Shown here: positions 5,878 through 13,645 of the stretch, piece after piece
Layout: the number at the start of each line of letters is the position of its first letter
How positions within the stretch are numbered: position 1 is the stretch's first letter
Virus record (IMG/VR): IMGVR_UViG_3300050034_000103
Location: 1-23,060 of that record
DNA from: a virus
Strand: one strand, 5' to 3'
DNA length: 23,060 nt
Made by a program: the position numbers and the translations under genes
The notes under the pieces: generated by a model
Told to the model about the DNA's origin: nothing
Databases searched by the model: none
The model's input: the letters and a program-made list of their open reading frames with translations, nothing else

Positions 5878-6740
5878 GTGCGATGGGGAAGCTGATTGGG
5901 GTGGAGTGCGTGGAGTGCCGGCGGAAGGGTCATCACTGCCAGGCGCAGATCGTGGTGGAAGATGAGCCGCTGTGCCTGCGCTGCGCGGACGGCGAGGCCT
6001 GCTGCTACGTGACCGGCGCGGGCTTCCGGGATGGCTTTAACTTTGCGGGAGCGGATGAGGATGATCCCTGCCAGCCGATCTTGCCAGCACAGCCGGTTTA
6101 TCACCGGGCGCACGAAATGCGCTTTCTGCCGCCGAATTACACGACGACGGAGCGAGATCGGTTCCGGTGCGAATTGCGCTATGCCTCGATCGCGGAGGTG
6201 GCGAAGCGGCATGGGATGGAGCCGGAGATGATTGCGCAGTTTGCCGATCCTGACGAGAATCCGCAGCCGAAGCCGCTGTCGAAGAGGGCGGCGAAGAAGC
6301 TCAAGGCGGCGATCAACCGGCCGGTGCGGCGGGTCATCGACGGCGAAGTGGTGCGGATGGCTCCGGGCGCGGTGATGGGGCCCGAGTTTCTGAAGCACAA
6401 GCCGGTTTCGATCCTGCGAATCCAGAAAACCATTTCGGTATATTTTGGGATTTCGCGCGAAGAGATGCTGAGTCGATCGCGCTCTGAGAAATACATGATT
6501 CCCCGCCAGATTGCAATTTCTCTCTCGAGGAAGTTTTCGGGAGAAAGCATTTCCGAAATAGGCAGAAACTTTAAGTTGCACAACTCTACCGCGCATAATG
6601 CGATCTCTTCGATCAAACACCGAATGGGGAGTTATCCAGAGCTCGAAAAAAAAGTTACAGAAATTAAAACGCTGTTATTAAAGGATTTAAGCGAGGAATC
6701 AGACGATGAATCAAGAGTTATGTGCGCCGCTGCGGACTGA
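5874..6740 (+). CDS. Cys-rich protein with isolated DnaA domain IV
   Basis: This 288-aa protein starts at GTG 5874, overlapping the previous TGA and preceded by GGGGAG; ATG 5883 is an alternative. The N-terminus holds C-x2-C, H-x-C, C-x2-C and CC (residues 12-44), a likely zinc fold. Residues 183-252 match DnaA domain IV, the part that binds DnaA boxes: ISVYFGISREEMLSRSRS, then PRQIAISLSRKFSGESISEI and a G-R-N-F turn. The usual R-D-H-T signature is replaced by L-H-N-S-T, so box specificity is probably altered. There is no AAA+ domain, so it cannot act as a full initiator. It may load host DnaA, bind DnaA boxes, or act as a regulator. The domain IV half is visibly A/T-richer than the first half. 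Confidence 0.85.
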   Translation: MSAMGKLIGVECVECRRKGHHCQAQIVVEDEPLCLRCADGEACCYVTGAGFRDGFNFAGADEDDPCQPILPAQPVYHRAHEMRFLPPNYTTTERDRFRCELRYASIAEVAKRHGMEPEMIAQFADPDENPQPKPLSKRAAKKLKAAINRPVRRVIDGEVVRMAPGAVMGPEFLKHKPVSILRIQKTISVYFGISREEMLSRSRSEKYMIPRQIAISLSRKFSGESISEIGRNFKLHNSTAHNAISSIKHRMGSYPELEKKVTEIKTLLLKDLSEESDDESRVMCAAAD

Positions 6741-6759
6741 ACTTTGCTAGAGTGATTTC

Positions 6760-6781
6760 GGAGCGGAAAACAACCCGCTCC
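6760..6781 (+). other. hairpin in the 6741-6863 gap
   Basis: GGAGCGG (6760-6766) pairs with CCGCTCC (6775-6781) over an A-rich 8-nt loop, 20 bases after the stop of the DnaA-like gene. No T-tract follows, so it may be a weak transcript end or a regulator site. The remainder of the 123-bp gap shows nothing recognisable. Confidence 0.5.
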
Positions 6782-6863
6782 CGAGATTGCCAAGAGCATC
6801 GGCGCTACGTCACAGCGCAGTTGTAAAGGTAACTCGAAGTTTGTCTGAAGGCCCTCCTCAAAT

Positions 6864-7355
6864 ATGGGAAAACCGACGGCTTCACAGCGCCGCGCTCGCG
6901 GTGCTGCGTTACATCTCTATGCCGCAGAGACCACACTCGGCTGGCGTGTCGTGCGAAACACCACAGAAACCGAAGCGGCTGAAAAGCTGGCGAAGAACCG
7001 GTGGTGGAAGGTGTACGACGTTCAGGGAAATCTCCTCGGCTACCAGATCATCGCCGACAAGCGCAGCGACACCGAAATTCTTTCCAAACCCACAGCCTGT
7101 TCGATCACCATGCGTGTCTGCGAGCTGAATGCTGGGCTCGATGGACGCTCGCGAACATTGGGCATGCCGGAAGAAAAGAAACTAAATCGCCCACCAGGTC
7201 CTAATGGTCACATTCCAGTTCCGGACGATGCGGTCGAGCGAGCAATCCAAAAAGTCAGGCAATGGCCGCATCCTGCATCGAGGATCGATGACGGAACGGG
7301 CGTCGCTGTCTACGGCGACAAAGCAGTGCGCGTCTATCCCAAACCTGCACGATAA
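6864..7355 (+). CDS. hypothetical protein
   Basis: This 163-aa protein is taken from ATG 6864; the ribosome site is weak (gaagg about 12 bases upstream), so the start is uncertain. The N-terminus is basic and helical (MGKPTASQRRARGAALHLYA). A beta-like middle follows, including KNRWWKVYDVQGNLLGYQII, then a Pro-rich segment (RPPGPNGHIPVPDD) and a C-terminal part ending VAVYGDKAVRVYPKP. I recognise no family. It lies between the replication and packaging blocks. Confidence 0.6.
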   Translation: MGKPTASQRRARGAALHLYAAETTLGWRVVRNTTETEAAEKLAKNRWWKVYDVQGNLLGYQIIADKRSDTEILSKPTACSITMRVCELNAGLDGRSRTLGMPEEKKLNRPPGPNGHIPVPDDAVERAIQKVRQWPHPASRIDDGTGVAVYGDKAVRVYPKPAR

Positions 7356-7367
7356 GGATGATCGCAG

Positions 7368-7637
7368 ATGCCTCTTACCTGGGCGGCCGTGCAATGGCCA
7401 TTTCTCATAACGGTGATCATTGCGCTGTCGGTATTTCTGACCGCGATCTGGAAGGCGCTCGATGCGCTGAGGGCGATCACGGCGCCGTTCAGGCAGTTCG
7501 TCGGCGAGCATGATGTGATGTGGGAAGACTACAACATCCGCACTGGCGGTACATACCGGCGCGCCATTGGACGCGGTGCACCTCCCGATCCGGAAGAGTA
7601 TTACGAGCGTCTGCGACGGATGGATGCGGCGGGGTGA
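7368..7637 (+). CDS. small membrane protein upstream of packaging genes
   Basis: This 89-aa protein starts at ATG 7368, 12 bases after the previous stop. Residues about 9-31 form one transmembrane helix (PFLITVIIALSVFLTAIW). The rest is soluble and charged, with EDYNIRTGGTYRRAIGRG and a Glu/Tyr-rich end. The one-helix plan could suit a holin-like or membrane-anchored accessory protein, but no lysis genes are nearby and the function is unknown. The stop overlaps an in-frame GTG of the following HNH gene. Confidence 0.6.
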   Translation: MPLTWAAVQWPFLITVIIALSVFLTAIWKALDALRAITAPFRQFVGEHDVMWEDYNIRTGGTYRRAIGRGAPPDPEEYYERLRRMDAAG

Positions 7638-7639
7638 GA

Positions 7640-8074
7640 ATGGCGTCACGCATCAAACGTCCGTGCGCCATGCCGGGATGCTCGGCACTGGTCGTAAGCG
7701 GGTATTGTGATCGCTGCCGGCCGAAGGCTCCTGCGAAGATGTTGTCAAAGGCGCGGCCAAGCGCTGCGGCGCGTGGGTATGGGCCGCGATGGCGCAAGAC
7801 CAGTTCTGGATGGCTCCTGAAGCATCCATGGTGCGCCGATCCGTACAAGGTGCATCAGCGCTTTCCGGAGCCAGCCGACTGCACGGATCACATCATTCCG
7901 CATAAGGGCAACATGGCTCTATTCTGGGACCCGAAGAATTGGCAGTCGCTCTGCGGTACCTGCCACTCGCGCAAGACGGCGAGCGAGGAAGGCGGTTTCG
8001 GCAATGATGTCAGGGGACAGAAGGCCGTTCCCGCAGGGATGCGTGAGGGAGTTCCATCGACCGGGGCGGGGTAA
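7640..8074 (+). CDS. HNH endonuclease of the packaging module
   Basis: This 144-aa protein is taken from ATG 7640; GTG 7634, overlapping the previous TGA, is an equally possible start that adds two residues. The N-terminus has Cys9, Cys14, Cys23 and Cys26, a zinc knuckle. The HNH core reads D83-H84-I-I-P, a G-N-x-A-L-F-W-D segment, N100-W-Q-S-L-C105-x2-C108-H109 and K112. HNH proteins beside terminase genes take part with TerL in cutting and packaging DNA in HK97-type cos phages (established for that group). Its place just before the small terminase fits that role. Confidence 0.9.
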   Translation: MASRIKRPCAMPGCSALVVSGYCDRCRPKAPAKMLSKARPSAAARGYGPRWRKTSSGWLLKHPWCADPYKVHQRFPEPADCTDHIIPHKGNMALFWDPKNWQSLCGTCHSRKTASEEGGFGNDVRGQKAVPAGMREGVPSTGAG

Positions 8075-8278
8075 AATCTTCAGGGCAGTCCCCCGCGAGA
8101 CCGCGCTTACAAGGAAACTTTTACTTCCACAAAATACGAAAAACTCCCAAAATCAGCCTAAAACGGCATTCTGGTCGCTTCTTCTATGAGGGGCCCTCAA
8201 ATTCAGCAGATAACCCCGCAGGAGGCGCTTTCTCGGCAAGAATGACGCCGCGCGGACCGGCTTTGCAGGATGGCCACC
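8075..8278. other. 204-bp gap between HNH and small terminase genes; possible cos region
   Basis: No gene is supported here. Bases about 8105-8165 are A-rich and contrast with the surrounding G+C-rich sequence, and there is a near-palindrome GAGGGGCCCTC at 8187-8197. In cos phages with an HNH protein the packaging cut site commonly lies just before the small terminase gene. This is the only sizeable non-coding stretch in that position, so it is a cos candidate by location only. A late promoter could also lie here, but I see no convincing -35/-10 pair. Confidence 0.3.
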
Positions 8279-8701
8279 ATGTCGCGACCTCGGACTCCAA
8301 TCAGCGTACTCGAAGCTCGCGGCTCGACCAAGAAGAACCCCCAGCGCTATCGCGAGCGCATCGAAGCCTCGCGAAACGGAGCCAAGCCCGAGCCGGTAGG
8401 GCCTCCACCGGAGCGCTGGAACGTCGCGCCGGAATCGATGGGCGCCATGAAGTTCGCCAGGTGGAAGGCGATCTGGGCCGAGTTTGGCCCGCAAGTCACC
8501 ATTCGGACGCCGATGCGGCGCGCGCTTCTCGAACAGTTCGTCGTCGCCATGGACAAGTTCCGCATTTCCGGGGAAACCATGAAAACCTCGGAGAAAAACA
8601 ACCTCCTCGCGCTCACTTCCCGGCTTGAGCTCGATCAGCGGCTCCCGAGCGTGGGCAAAGGCGTGAGAGGGACCGATGGCGAGTGGGAAGCGTTCGGCTA
8701 A
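8279..8701 (+). CDS. terS: phage terminase small subunit (P27/HK97 gp1-like)
   Basis: This 140-aa protein is taken from ATG 8279, which has gcagga at a proper distance; ATG 8270 has that motif directly abutting it. The N-terminus reads SRPRTPISVLEARGSTKKNP, the typical opening of P27-family small terminases (S/R-P-x-x-P-x-x-x-L-x-A-R-G-S-x-K-x-x-P). A helical middle domain with MRRALLEQFVVAMDKFRISG and a final helix plus loop follow. Small terminases bind the packaging site and regulate the large subunit. It overlaps the large subunit gene by 26 bases. Confidence 0.85.
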   Translation: MSRPRTPISVLEARGSTKKNPQRYRERIEASRNGAKPEPVGPPPERWNVAPESMGAMKFARWKAIWAEFGPQVTIRTPMRRALLEQFVVAMDKFRISGETMKTSEKNNLLALTSRLELDQRLPSVGKGVRGTDGEWEAFG

Positions 8702-10436
8702 GTCAACTCTGGCGCAGGCTGATCGGCATTTTGCCACCGTCTGCCATCGCTATGCGCGCGATGTGGTTTCCGAAAAGCTTCTCGCCTGCAAATGGGTGCT
8801 GAAAGCCTGCCAGCGCCATCTGGGAGACCTGGAGAAGTCGGCCAGGGAGGATTACCCTTACCGCTTCGACGCTGCGCGCGCCGGCAGGGTCTGCCGCTTC
8901 ATCGAGCTGTTGCCTCACGTCAAAGGCGAGTGGGCCCGAGCCGGTGTCGGTCAGAGCGGACTCATCAAGCTCGAACCATGGCAGGTCTTCATCACCTGCA
9001 GCATCTTCGGCTGGATCTCGAAAGAGACCGGCTTCCGGCGCTTCGCCGAGGCCTACATCAAGGTGGCCCGCAAGAATGCGAAGACCACCTGGGCGGCCGG
9101 CGTCGGCCTCTACATGCTGGTGGCCGATCACGAGTCGGGCCCCGAGGTCTTTTCGGGAGCCACCAACAAAAAACAGGCGATGGAGGTCTTTCGCACGGCG
9201 CGCCGCATGGCCAAGAAGGCCCCGCGCTTCAAAGAGCACTTTGACCTGGAGGTCAACGTCGAGTCCATCGTCGCCAGGCGCGATGATGGCAAATTTGAGC
9301 CGCTGATCGGCGATCCGGGGGACGGCGCGTCTCCGAGCTGCGCCATTGTCGACGAATACCACGAGCATCCAAGCAGCAACTTGCATGACACGATGGTCAC
9401 CGGCATGGGAGCCCGCCGCCAGGGCCTGACCATCGACATCACGACTGCGGGAACGGATACCGCCGGCCCCTGCTACCTGACCGAGAAGGACTGCGAGAAG
9501 CTCCTCGACGGCCTGGTCGAAAACGATTCGTTCTTCTGCATCATGTACTCCGCCGATGAGGGCGACGACTGGAAGTCCACCGACGCGCAGCGCAAGGCCA
9601 ACCCGAACTTCGGAGTCTCGGTTTTTCCCGAGTATCTCGCCAAGCAGCTCCGCGACGCCATGCAGTCGCCGCACAAGCAGTTCATCTACAAGACCAAGCA
9701 TCTCGACCTGTGGGGCAACGCCCTCAACGGCTACTTCAACATGGAGGCCTGGAATCAATGCAAGGACGGCAGTCTCTCGCTGGATGAGTTCAAGGGCGAG
9801 GCCTGCTGGATGGGCAACGACCTGGCCGCGCAGATCGATCTCGCCTCGCGCATCAAGATATTCCAGCGGATGAAGAAGAACGTGGACGGCATCCTGGTCC
9901 GTCACTACTACGTTTTCGGCCATCACTACGCGCCCATGGACACCATCATGGACGGCGATCACTCGCATTATGAGCGCTGGTATCTCGATAATCATCTGCA
10001 CGCGGTGCCGGGCCCTGAGATTCAGCTTTCGGTCATCCAGAAGGATATCGAAAACGAGCTGTCCGACTATGACTTTCAGCGCATCGCTTTCGATCCCTGG
10101 TCAGCGCTGCAGATGCAGCAGCAGCTCGCCGAGCAGCTCGGTGACGACATCGTGCAATCGGTTCCGCAAACGGTGCAGTTTCTTTCGCCAGCCATGAAGG
10201 AGCTGGACGCCGCCATGCGCGCCGGCCGGCTCCATCACAATGGCGATCCGGTTCTCACCTGGGCCATCTCCTGCGTCGTCGCGCGTATCGACGCCAACGA
10301 CAACGTCTTTCCGCGCAAGCTGGAAAACGGCAAAGACAAGATCGATCCGGCCACCGCGCTCATCACCGGCCTCAACCCGGCCATGGCGGGCGAAATCAAG
10401 CGCCGCTACACGCCGGTGCACATCGGGTATTTGTGA
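8676..10436 (+). CDS. terL: phage terminase large subunit (HK97-like)
   Basis: This 586-aa protein has the full two-domain plan. The N-terminal ATPase has an adenine-side motif (LIKLEPWQVF), a Walker A variant at about residues 132-138 (ARKNAKTT), a Walker B at about 222-227 (CAIVDE) and a coupling motif TAGT at about 257. The C-terminal RNase-H-like nuclease has its first acidic residue in AAQIDLAS (D388), a second in AFDPW (D473), and the last acidic cluster in DANDNVFPRK. The series GYFNMEAWNQ, ERWY and PVLTWAISCVVARID is typical of HK97-type TerL. It drives DNA into the prohead and cuts concatemers, here presumably with the HNH protein. Confidence 0.96.
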   Translation: MASGKRSAKSTLAQADRHFATVCHRYARDVVSEKLLACKWVLKACQRHLGDLEKSAREDYPYRFDAARAGRVCRFIELLPHVKGEWARAGVGQSGLIKLEPWQVFITCSIFGWISKETGFRRFAEAYIKVARKNAKTTWAAGVGLYMLVADHESGPEVFSGATNKKQAMEVFRTARRMAKKAPRFKEHFDLEVNVESIVARRDDGKFEPLIGDPGDGASPSCAIVDEYHEHPSSNLHDTMVTGMGARRQGLTIDITTAGTDTAGPCYLTEKDCEKLLDGLVENDSFFCIMYSADEGDDWKSTDAQRKANPNFGVSVFPEYLAKQLRDAMQSPHKQFIYKTKHLDLWGNALNGYFNMEAWNQCKDGSLSLDEFKGEACWMGNDLAAQIDLASRIKIFQRMKKNVDGILVRHYYVFGHHYAPMDTIMDGDHSHYERWYLDNHLHAVPGPEIQLSVIQKDIENELSDYDFQRIAFDPWSALQMQQQLAEQLGDDIVQSVPQTVQFLSPAMKELDAAMRAGRLHHNGDPVLTWAISCVVARIDANDNVFPRKLENGKDKIDPATALITGLNPAMAGEIKRRYTPVHIGYL

Positions 10437-10442
10437 GGACTC

Positions 10443-10658
10443 ATGCCGCCACCTGCATTTGAAGCGCACCCCAAGAAGCCGGTCGTATGGGTGAGCGTGA
10501 TCACCGGAACGGCCTTTTGCGTCGGCTTGGCCCTCCTTGCCTCTGGCTGCTGGATGGCCTGGCCTCCTCTGGGGTTCATCGTCGGCGGCCTGATTCTCAC
10601 CGCCGGAGCCACCTTCTACGAACGCGGTAGCGCAGTTTCTTCCCGGAGGCGTCAGTGA
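10443..10658 (+). CDS. small two-helix membrane protein
   Basis: This 71-aa protein starts at ATG 10443. Two hydrophobic stretches (about residues 14-35 and 40-58: VSVITGTAFCVGLALLASG and WPPLGFIVGGLILTAG) make a helical hairpin; the end is basic (SSRRRQ). Its stop overlaps the GTG of the portal gene. A membrane protein between terminase and portal is odd for a packaging block. It could be a holin-like or superinfection protein, but the sequence does not decide this. Confidence 0.6.
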   Translation: MPPPAFEAHPKKPVVWVSVITGTAFCVGLALLASGCWMAWPPLGFIVGGLILTAGATFYERGSAVSSRRRQ

Positions 10659-12325
10659 GTCTTGTCAGCTCCATGGTCAGCGGTTTCCAGGGCTTGCGCG
10701 CCGATGTGGGCGGAATAGGCGGCGCGCCCGCCCCTTGGGATGACTACTGGTATTCTGCCGTCGGCTCGCCGTCAGTTGCCGGGATGCGCATCACGCCGGA
10801 CACGGTCAAGCGCCTCTCGACGGTCATTGCCTGTGTGAGCGCCAAGGGCCGCGCCCTCGGCGTGCTCCCTTGCCTCATCTACGTCGATCTTCCCGGTGGG
10901 GGAAAGAAAGTCGTCAGGAACCACCCCAATTTCAAGCTCCTGCACACGCGGCCCAATTCCATGCAGACGGGCTTCGAGTACTACCAGATGATGCAGGGTC
11001 ACATCGAGCTGCGCGGCAACGCCTACTCTGAAATCCTGACCAGCAGCCGGGGCGAGATCGGCGAGCTCATCCCCATGCACCCGGATCGCGTGCGCGTTGA
11101 GGTGCTTTCCGATGGCGCGCTGCGCTACCAGTACAGTGATCCGCTCACCGGCACCACGCGCACGCTGCTGCAGGATGAGGTTCACCACGTCCGCGATTTT
11201 TCCGACGAGCGCCAGGTGGGCCAGTCCCGCATCTCCATGGGCATGGACGTTTACGGCGTCGCGCTGGCGCAGCAGGATTACCGCGGCAAGTACCTCAAAA
11301 ACGATGCTTCCGCCGGCGTCATCATTACCGGAACCAACTTCGCCACCAAGCAGGATGAAGACGCCTATCTGAAGGCCTTTGAGGCGGGCAATACCGGCGA
11401 AAAGCGTCACCGCGCCAAGCTGCTGCCGCCTGGAGTGGACATCAAGAGCCTGGGCATCAAGCCCATCGACATGCAGCTCCTCGACGCTTCCAAGGCCTCC
11501 GCTGTCGAGATCTGCACCATGCACAACATCTTGCCTCACCTCATCGGTGTGGACACCGGCAAAGCCGCCACTTACGCCAGCGTTGAGCAGTTCAACCTGA
11601 TGCACGCCCAGCAGTCGGTGCTGCCCATGGCCGTCATGTGGGAGCAGGCGCAGCGCCGCGATCTCTTCAGCGATGACGATCCCTGCTATTCCAAGTTCGC
11701 TCTGGCCTCCCTGCTCCGCGGCGACACCGCGACGCGCATGGCGGGCTACGCGGTGGGCGTCGAGCACGGCTGGCTCTCGGATGACGATGTGCGCGAACTG
11801 GAAGACATGAACCCCATCGCCGGAGGCATCGGCAAGCAGTATTTCGTTCCTCTGAACTGGCGCAATCTCGATCCGGCGCTGGCTCCCGTCTCCGCCGTCC
11901 CAGACAGCCCCGATCCGAACCCCGATCAGGAAACCGAGGAGCAGGACGATCAGGACGATCCCGAGAACGCCGATCCGGAGCCCGAGCGGAACGCCATGCG
12001 CTCCCAGCTTCAGCTCTTCGCGCACGATTCGGCCGCGCGTTGTGTCCGCCGCGAGGTCAGCGCGGTGCACAAGCTGATCGAGCGCGAGGCGGCATTCTCC
12101 GAGTTCGCCGCTTTCTATGCCGAGCACTGCCGTTTCATCTGCGGAGTCTTCCACTTCAACGCGCTGAATTCGATCAAGGCCAAGCAGGCCTGCGATATTC
12201 GCTGCTCCGAGCTTGCCAGCCGTCTGAATGAGGAAGGCGCGGCCGCCGCCACCGCTTACCTCGAGCATGTCGCGGTTACCGAACCCGCAAAACTGGCGGC
12301 TCTGGCCGTCGAAGGAGTCCTCTGA
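10655..12325 (+). CDS. HK97-family portal protein
   Basis: This 556-aa protein starts at GTG 10655 (GTGA overlap). The family core is clear: TVKRLSTVIACVSAKGRALG (N-terminal helix), ELRGNAYSEIL, GEIGELIPMHPDRV, EVHHVRDFS, then the stem/crown helices, with IGVDTGKAATYASVEQFNLM near the C-terminal part of the core. It is longer than a typical HK97 portal because of an acidic Asp/Glu/Pro linker (about residues 415-455) and an extra helical C-terminal domain with Cys and Ala. The dodecameric portal forms the vertex for DNA entry and TerL docking. The extra domain might bind the protease or scaffold (inference). The stop overlaps the next ATG (TGATG). Confidence 0.95.
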   Translation: MSLVSSMVSGFQGLRADVGGIGGAPAPWDDYWYSAVGSPSVAGMRITPDTVKRLSTVIACVSAKGRALGVLPCLIYVDLPGGGKKVVRNHPNFKLLHTRPNSMQTGFEYYQMMQGHIELRGNAYSEILTSSRGEIGELIPMHPDRVRVEVLSDGALRYQYSDPLTGTTRTLLQDEVHHVRDFSDERQVGQSRISMGMDVYGVALAQQDYRGKYLKNDASAGVIITGTNFATKQDEDAYLKAFEAGNTGEKRHRAKLLPPGVDIKSLGIKPIDMQLLDASKASAVEICTMHNILPHLIGVDTGKAATYASVEQFNLMHAQQSVLPMAVMWEQAQRRDLFSDDDPCYSKFALASLLRGDTATRMAGYAVGVEHGWLSDDDVRELEDMNPIAGGIGKQYFVPLNWRNLDPALAPVSAVPDSPDPNPDQETEEQDDQDDPENADPEPERNAMRSQLQLFAHDSAARCVRREVSAVHKLIEREAAFSEFAAFYAEHCRFICGVFHFNALNSIKAKQACDIRCSELASRLNEEGAAAATAYLEHVAVTEPAKLAALAVEGVL

Positions 12326-13503
12326 TGCGTTATTCCGCCATCGTCCGCGCCGTCTACGGCTCCATCTGGGCCATCCAGCCGGAAAAGCTCGAAGCCATCG
12401 TGGCTTTCCTGAATCTCAAGGTTTCCGGAGGCACGGCCTCGCCGGAGGTGCTCGCCGCCATCCGCGCGCAGAATGAGATGGCCGCGGCGCGCATGCAGTC
12501 GCTCTCGGCCGACAAACCCGGGTCGGTGGCCGTGCTCCCGCTCTACGGCATCATCAATCAGCGCGTCTCGGGCGACGTTTCCGGGCCCTCCGGCACATCG
12601 GTGCAGCAATTCACGCAGCAGCTGCGCCAGGCTCTCGCCGATCCCAACGTAAAGGCCATTGTGATTGATGTGGATTCTCCCGGCGGCTCGGTTTCCGGCG
12701 TTGATGAGCTGGCGACGGAGATCTTCAACGGCCGCAAGAAGAAGAAGATCACCGCCGTATCCAATTGCCTCTGCGCTTCTGCCGCCTACTGGCTGGCCTC
12801 GCAGGCCTCGGAGGTCGTCGCCAGCCCCAGCTCGCTCACCGGCTCCGTCGGCGTCTATCAGCTTCACGAAGACGACTCCACGGCTCTCGAAAATCTCGGC
12901 GTCAAGTTCACCTTCATCTCCGCCGGCAAGTACAAGACCGAGGGCAACAGCTACCAGCCCCTCGATGATGAGGCGCGCGCCGGAATGCAGGGCATGGTTG
13001 ACGATTTCTACTCCCTCTTCACCAAGGCTGTAGGGCGTGGCCGCGGCGTCGCCGTCAAGTCTGTGGTCAATGGCTTTGGCCAGGGCCGCGTCCTCACCGC
13101 GCAGGATGCCGTCAAGCAGGGCCTCGCCGATCGCGTCGCCACTCTGGATGAAGTCCTGGGTAAGTTTGGAGTCAAGCAGGGCGTGGGCGCTTCCGCCACC
13201 GCTTCGCCCGCAATCCAGTCCATCCAAAACGATCACATCCCTTCGGCGCAAAACAGCCCCGAAGAGCCGGTTGTTGACCAGGACGATGAAGCCGCCGCCA
13301 ATCCGGATACCGGCTGCACCTGCGATTGCGAGGCCTGCCAGGCCGGCGACTGCGCCAACTGCTCCCACGAGGCTTGCGACGCCGAAGCCGAAAACTGCGA
13401 AGGCTGCGGCATGGCCTCCGCCAAAAAAGAGACTGGCGATCTGAGCAAGGCTCAGGCGGAAGCCCAGGCCCGCGCCCGTTCGCTGAGTTTGGCGAGAATT
13501 TAG
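12325..13503 (+). CDS. S49-family (SppA-like) prohead protease with Cys-rich C-terminus
   Basis: This 392-aa protein overlaps the portal stop. The SppA/ClpP-like fold shows VIDVDSPGGSVSG (residues 113-125), catalytic Ser152 in CASAAYWLASQ, and a Lys in ISAGKYK (202 or 204) as general base. It would cut capsid N-termini during maturation. After residue 285 comes a disordered linker, then nine cysteines between 331 and 361 in CxC/CxxC spacing (CTCDCEACQAGDC and onward), then an Ala/Gln-rich helix. No separate scaffold gene exists, so the C-terminal extension may act as scaffold, as in lambda C/Nu3 (inference). The Cys-rich tail is unusual for the family but I recall it in other phages of this kind. 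Confidence 0.9.
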   Translation: MRYSAIVRAVYGSIWAIQPEKLEAIVAFLNLKVSGGTASPEVLAAIRAQNEMAAARMQSLSADKPGSVAVLPLYGIINQRVSGDVSGPSGTSVQQFTQQLRQALADPNVKAIVIDVDSPGGSVSGVDELATEIFNGRKKKKITAVSNCLCASAAYWLASQASEVVASPSSLTGSVGVYQLHEDDSTALENLGVKFTFISAGKYKTEGNSYQPLDDEARAGMQGMVDDFYSLFTKAVGRGRGVAVKSVVNGFGQGRVLTAQDAVKQGLADRVATLDEVLGKFGVKQGVGASATASPAIQSIQNDHIPSAQNSPEEPVVDQDDEAAANPDTGCTCDCEACQAGDCANCSHEACDAEAENCEGCGMASAKKETGDLSKAQAEAQARARSLSLARI

Positions 13504-13526
13504 ACTTTCCAACACTTTCTGGCGGC

Positions 13527-13574
13527 CGAAGCCGTCCAGTCCTGACGTTTGCCAACCGCCCGATGGCGGCTTCG
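13527..13574 (+). other. mutually exclusive hairpins before the capsid gene
   Basis: In the gap 13504-13645, CGAAGCCG (13527-13534) can pair with CGGCTTCG (13567-13574). Alternatively CCGCC (13556-13560) pairs with GGCGG (13565-13569). The two structures share bases 13567-13569, so only one can form. This could be a switch in the leader of the capsid gene, or chance in G+C-rich sequence. Confidence 0.35.
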
Positions 13575-13592
13575 CGGCGTTGCGGCTCATCG

Positions 13593-13612
13593 CTGTTACA
13601 ACCTGTTACAAC
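13593..13612 (+). repeat. tandem 10-bp repeat CTGTTACAAC x2
   Basis: Two perfect direct copies of CTGTTACAAC (13593-13602 and 13603-13612) lie 34 bases before the capsid start. The spacing of one helical turn would suit cooperative protein binding. The rest of the gap holds the capsid ribosome site GGAAAGGA. Confidence 0.7.
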
Positions 13613-13645
13613 CTGGGCGCATTCCGCGACCCTGGAAAGGATTCT

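Noticed and set aside
8242-8628. Plus-strand open frame of 128 aa overlapping the small terminase gene
   Set aside because: Arg/Ala/His-rich out-of-frame product; the other frame has the P27 small terminase N-terminal motif.
8703-10001. Minus-strand open frame of 432 aa across the large terminase gene
   Set aside because: Antisense shadow; the + strand has all terminase motifs.
10772-12268. Minus-strand open frame of 498 aa across the portal gene
   Set aside because: Antisense shadow of the portal; composition is biased to Val/Leu/Gly/His as expected for a mirror frame.
12256-13590. Minus-strand open frame of 444 aa across the protease gene
   Set aside because: Antisense shadow; the low-complexity Gly/Ala/Val/Arg sequence matches no family I know.
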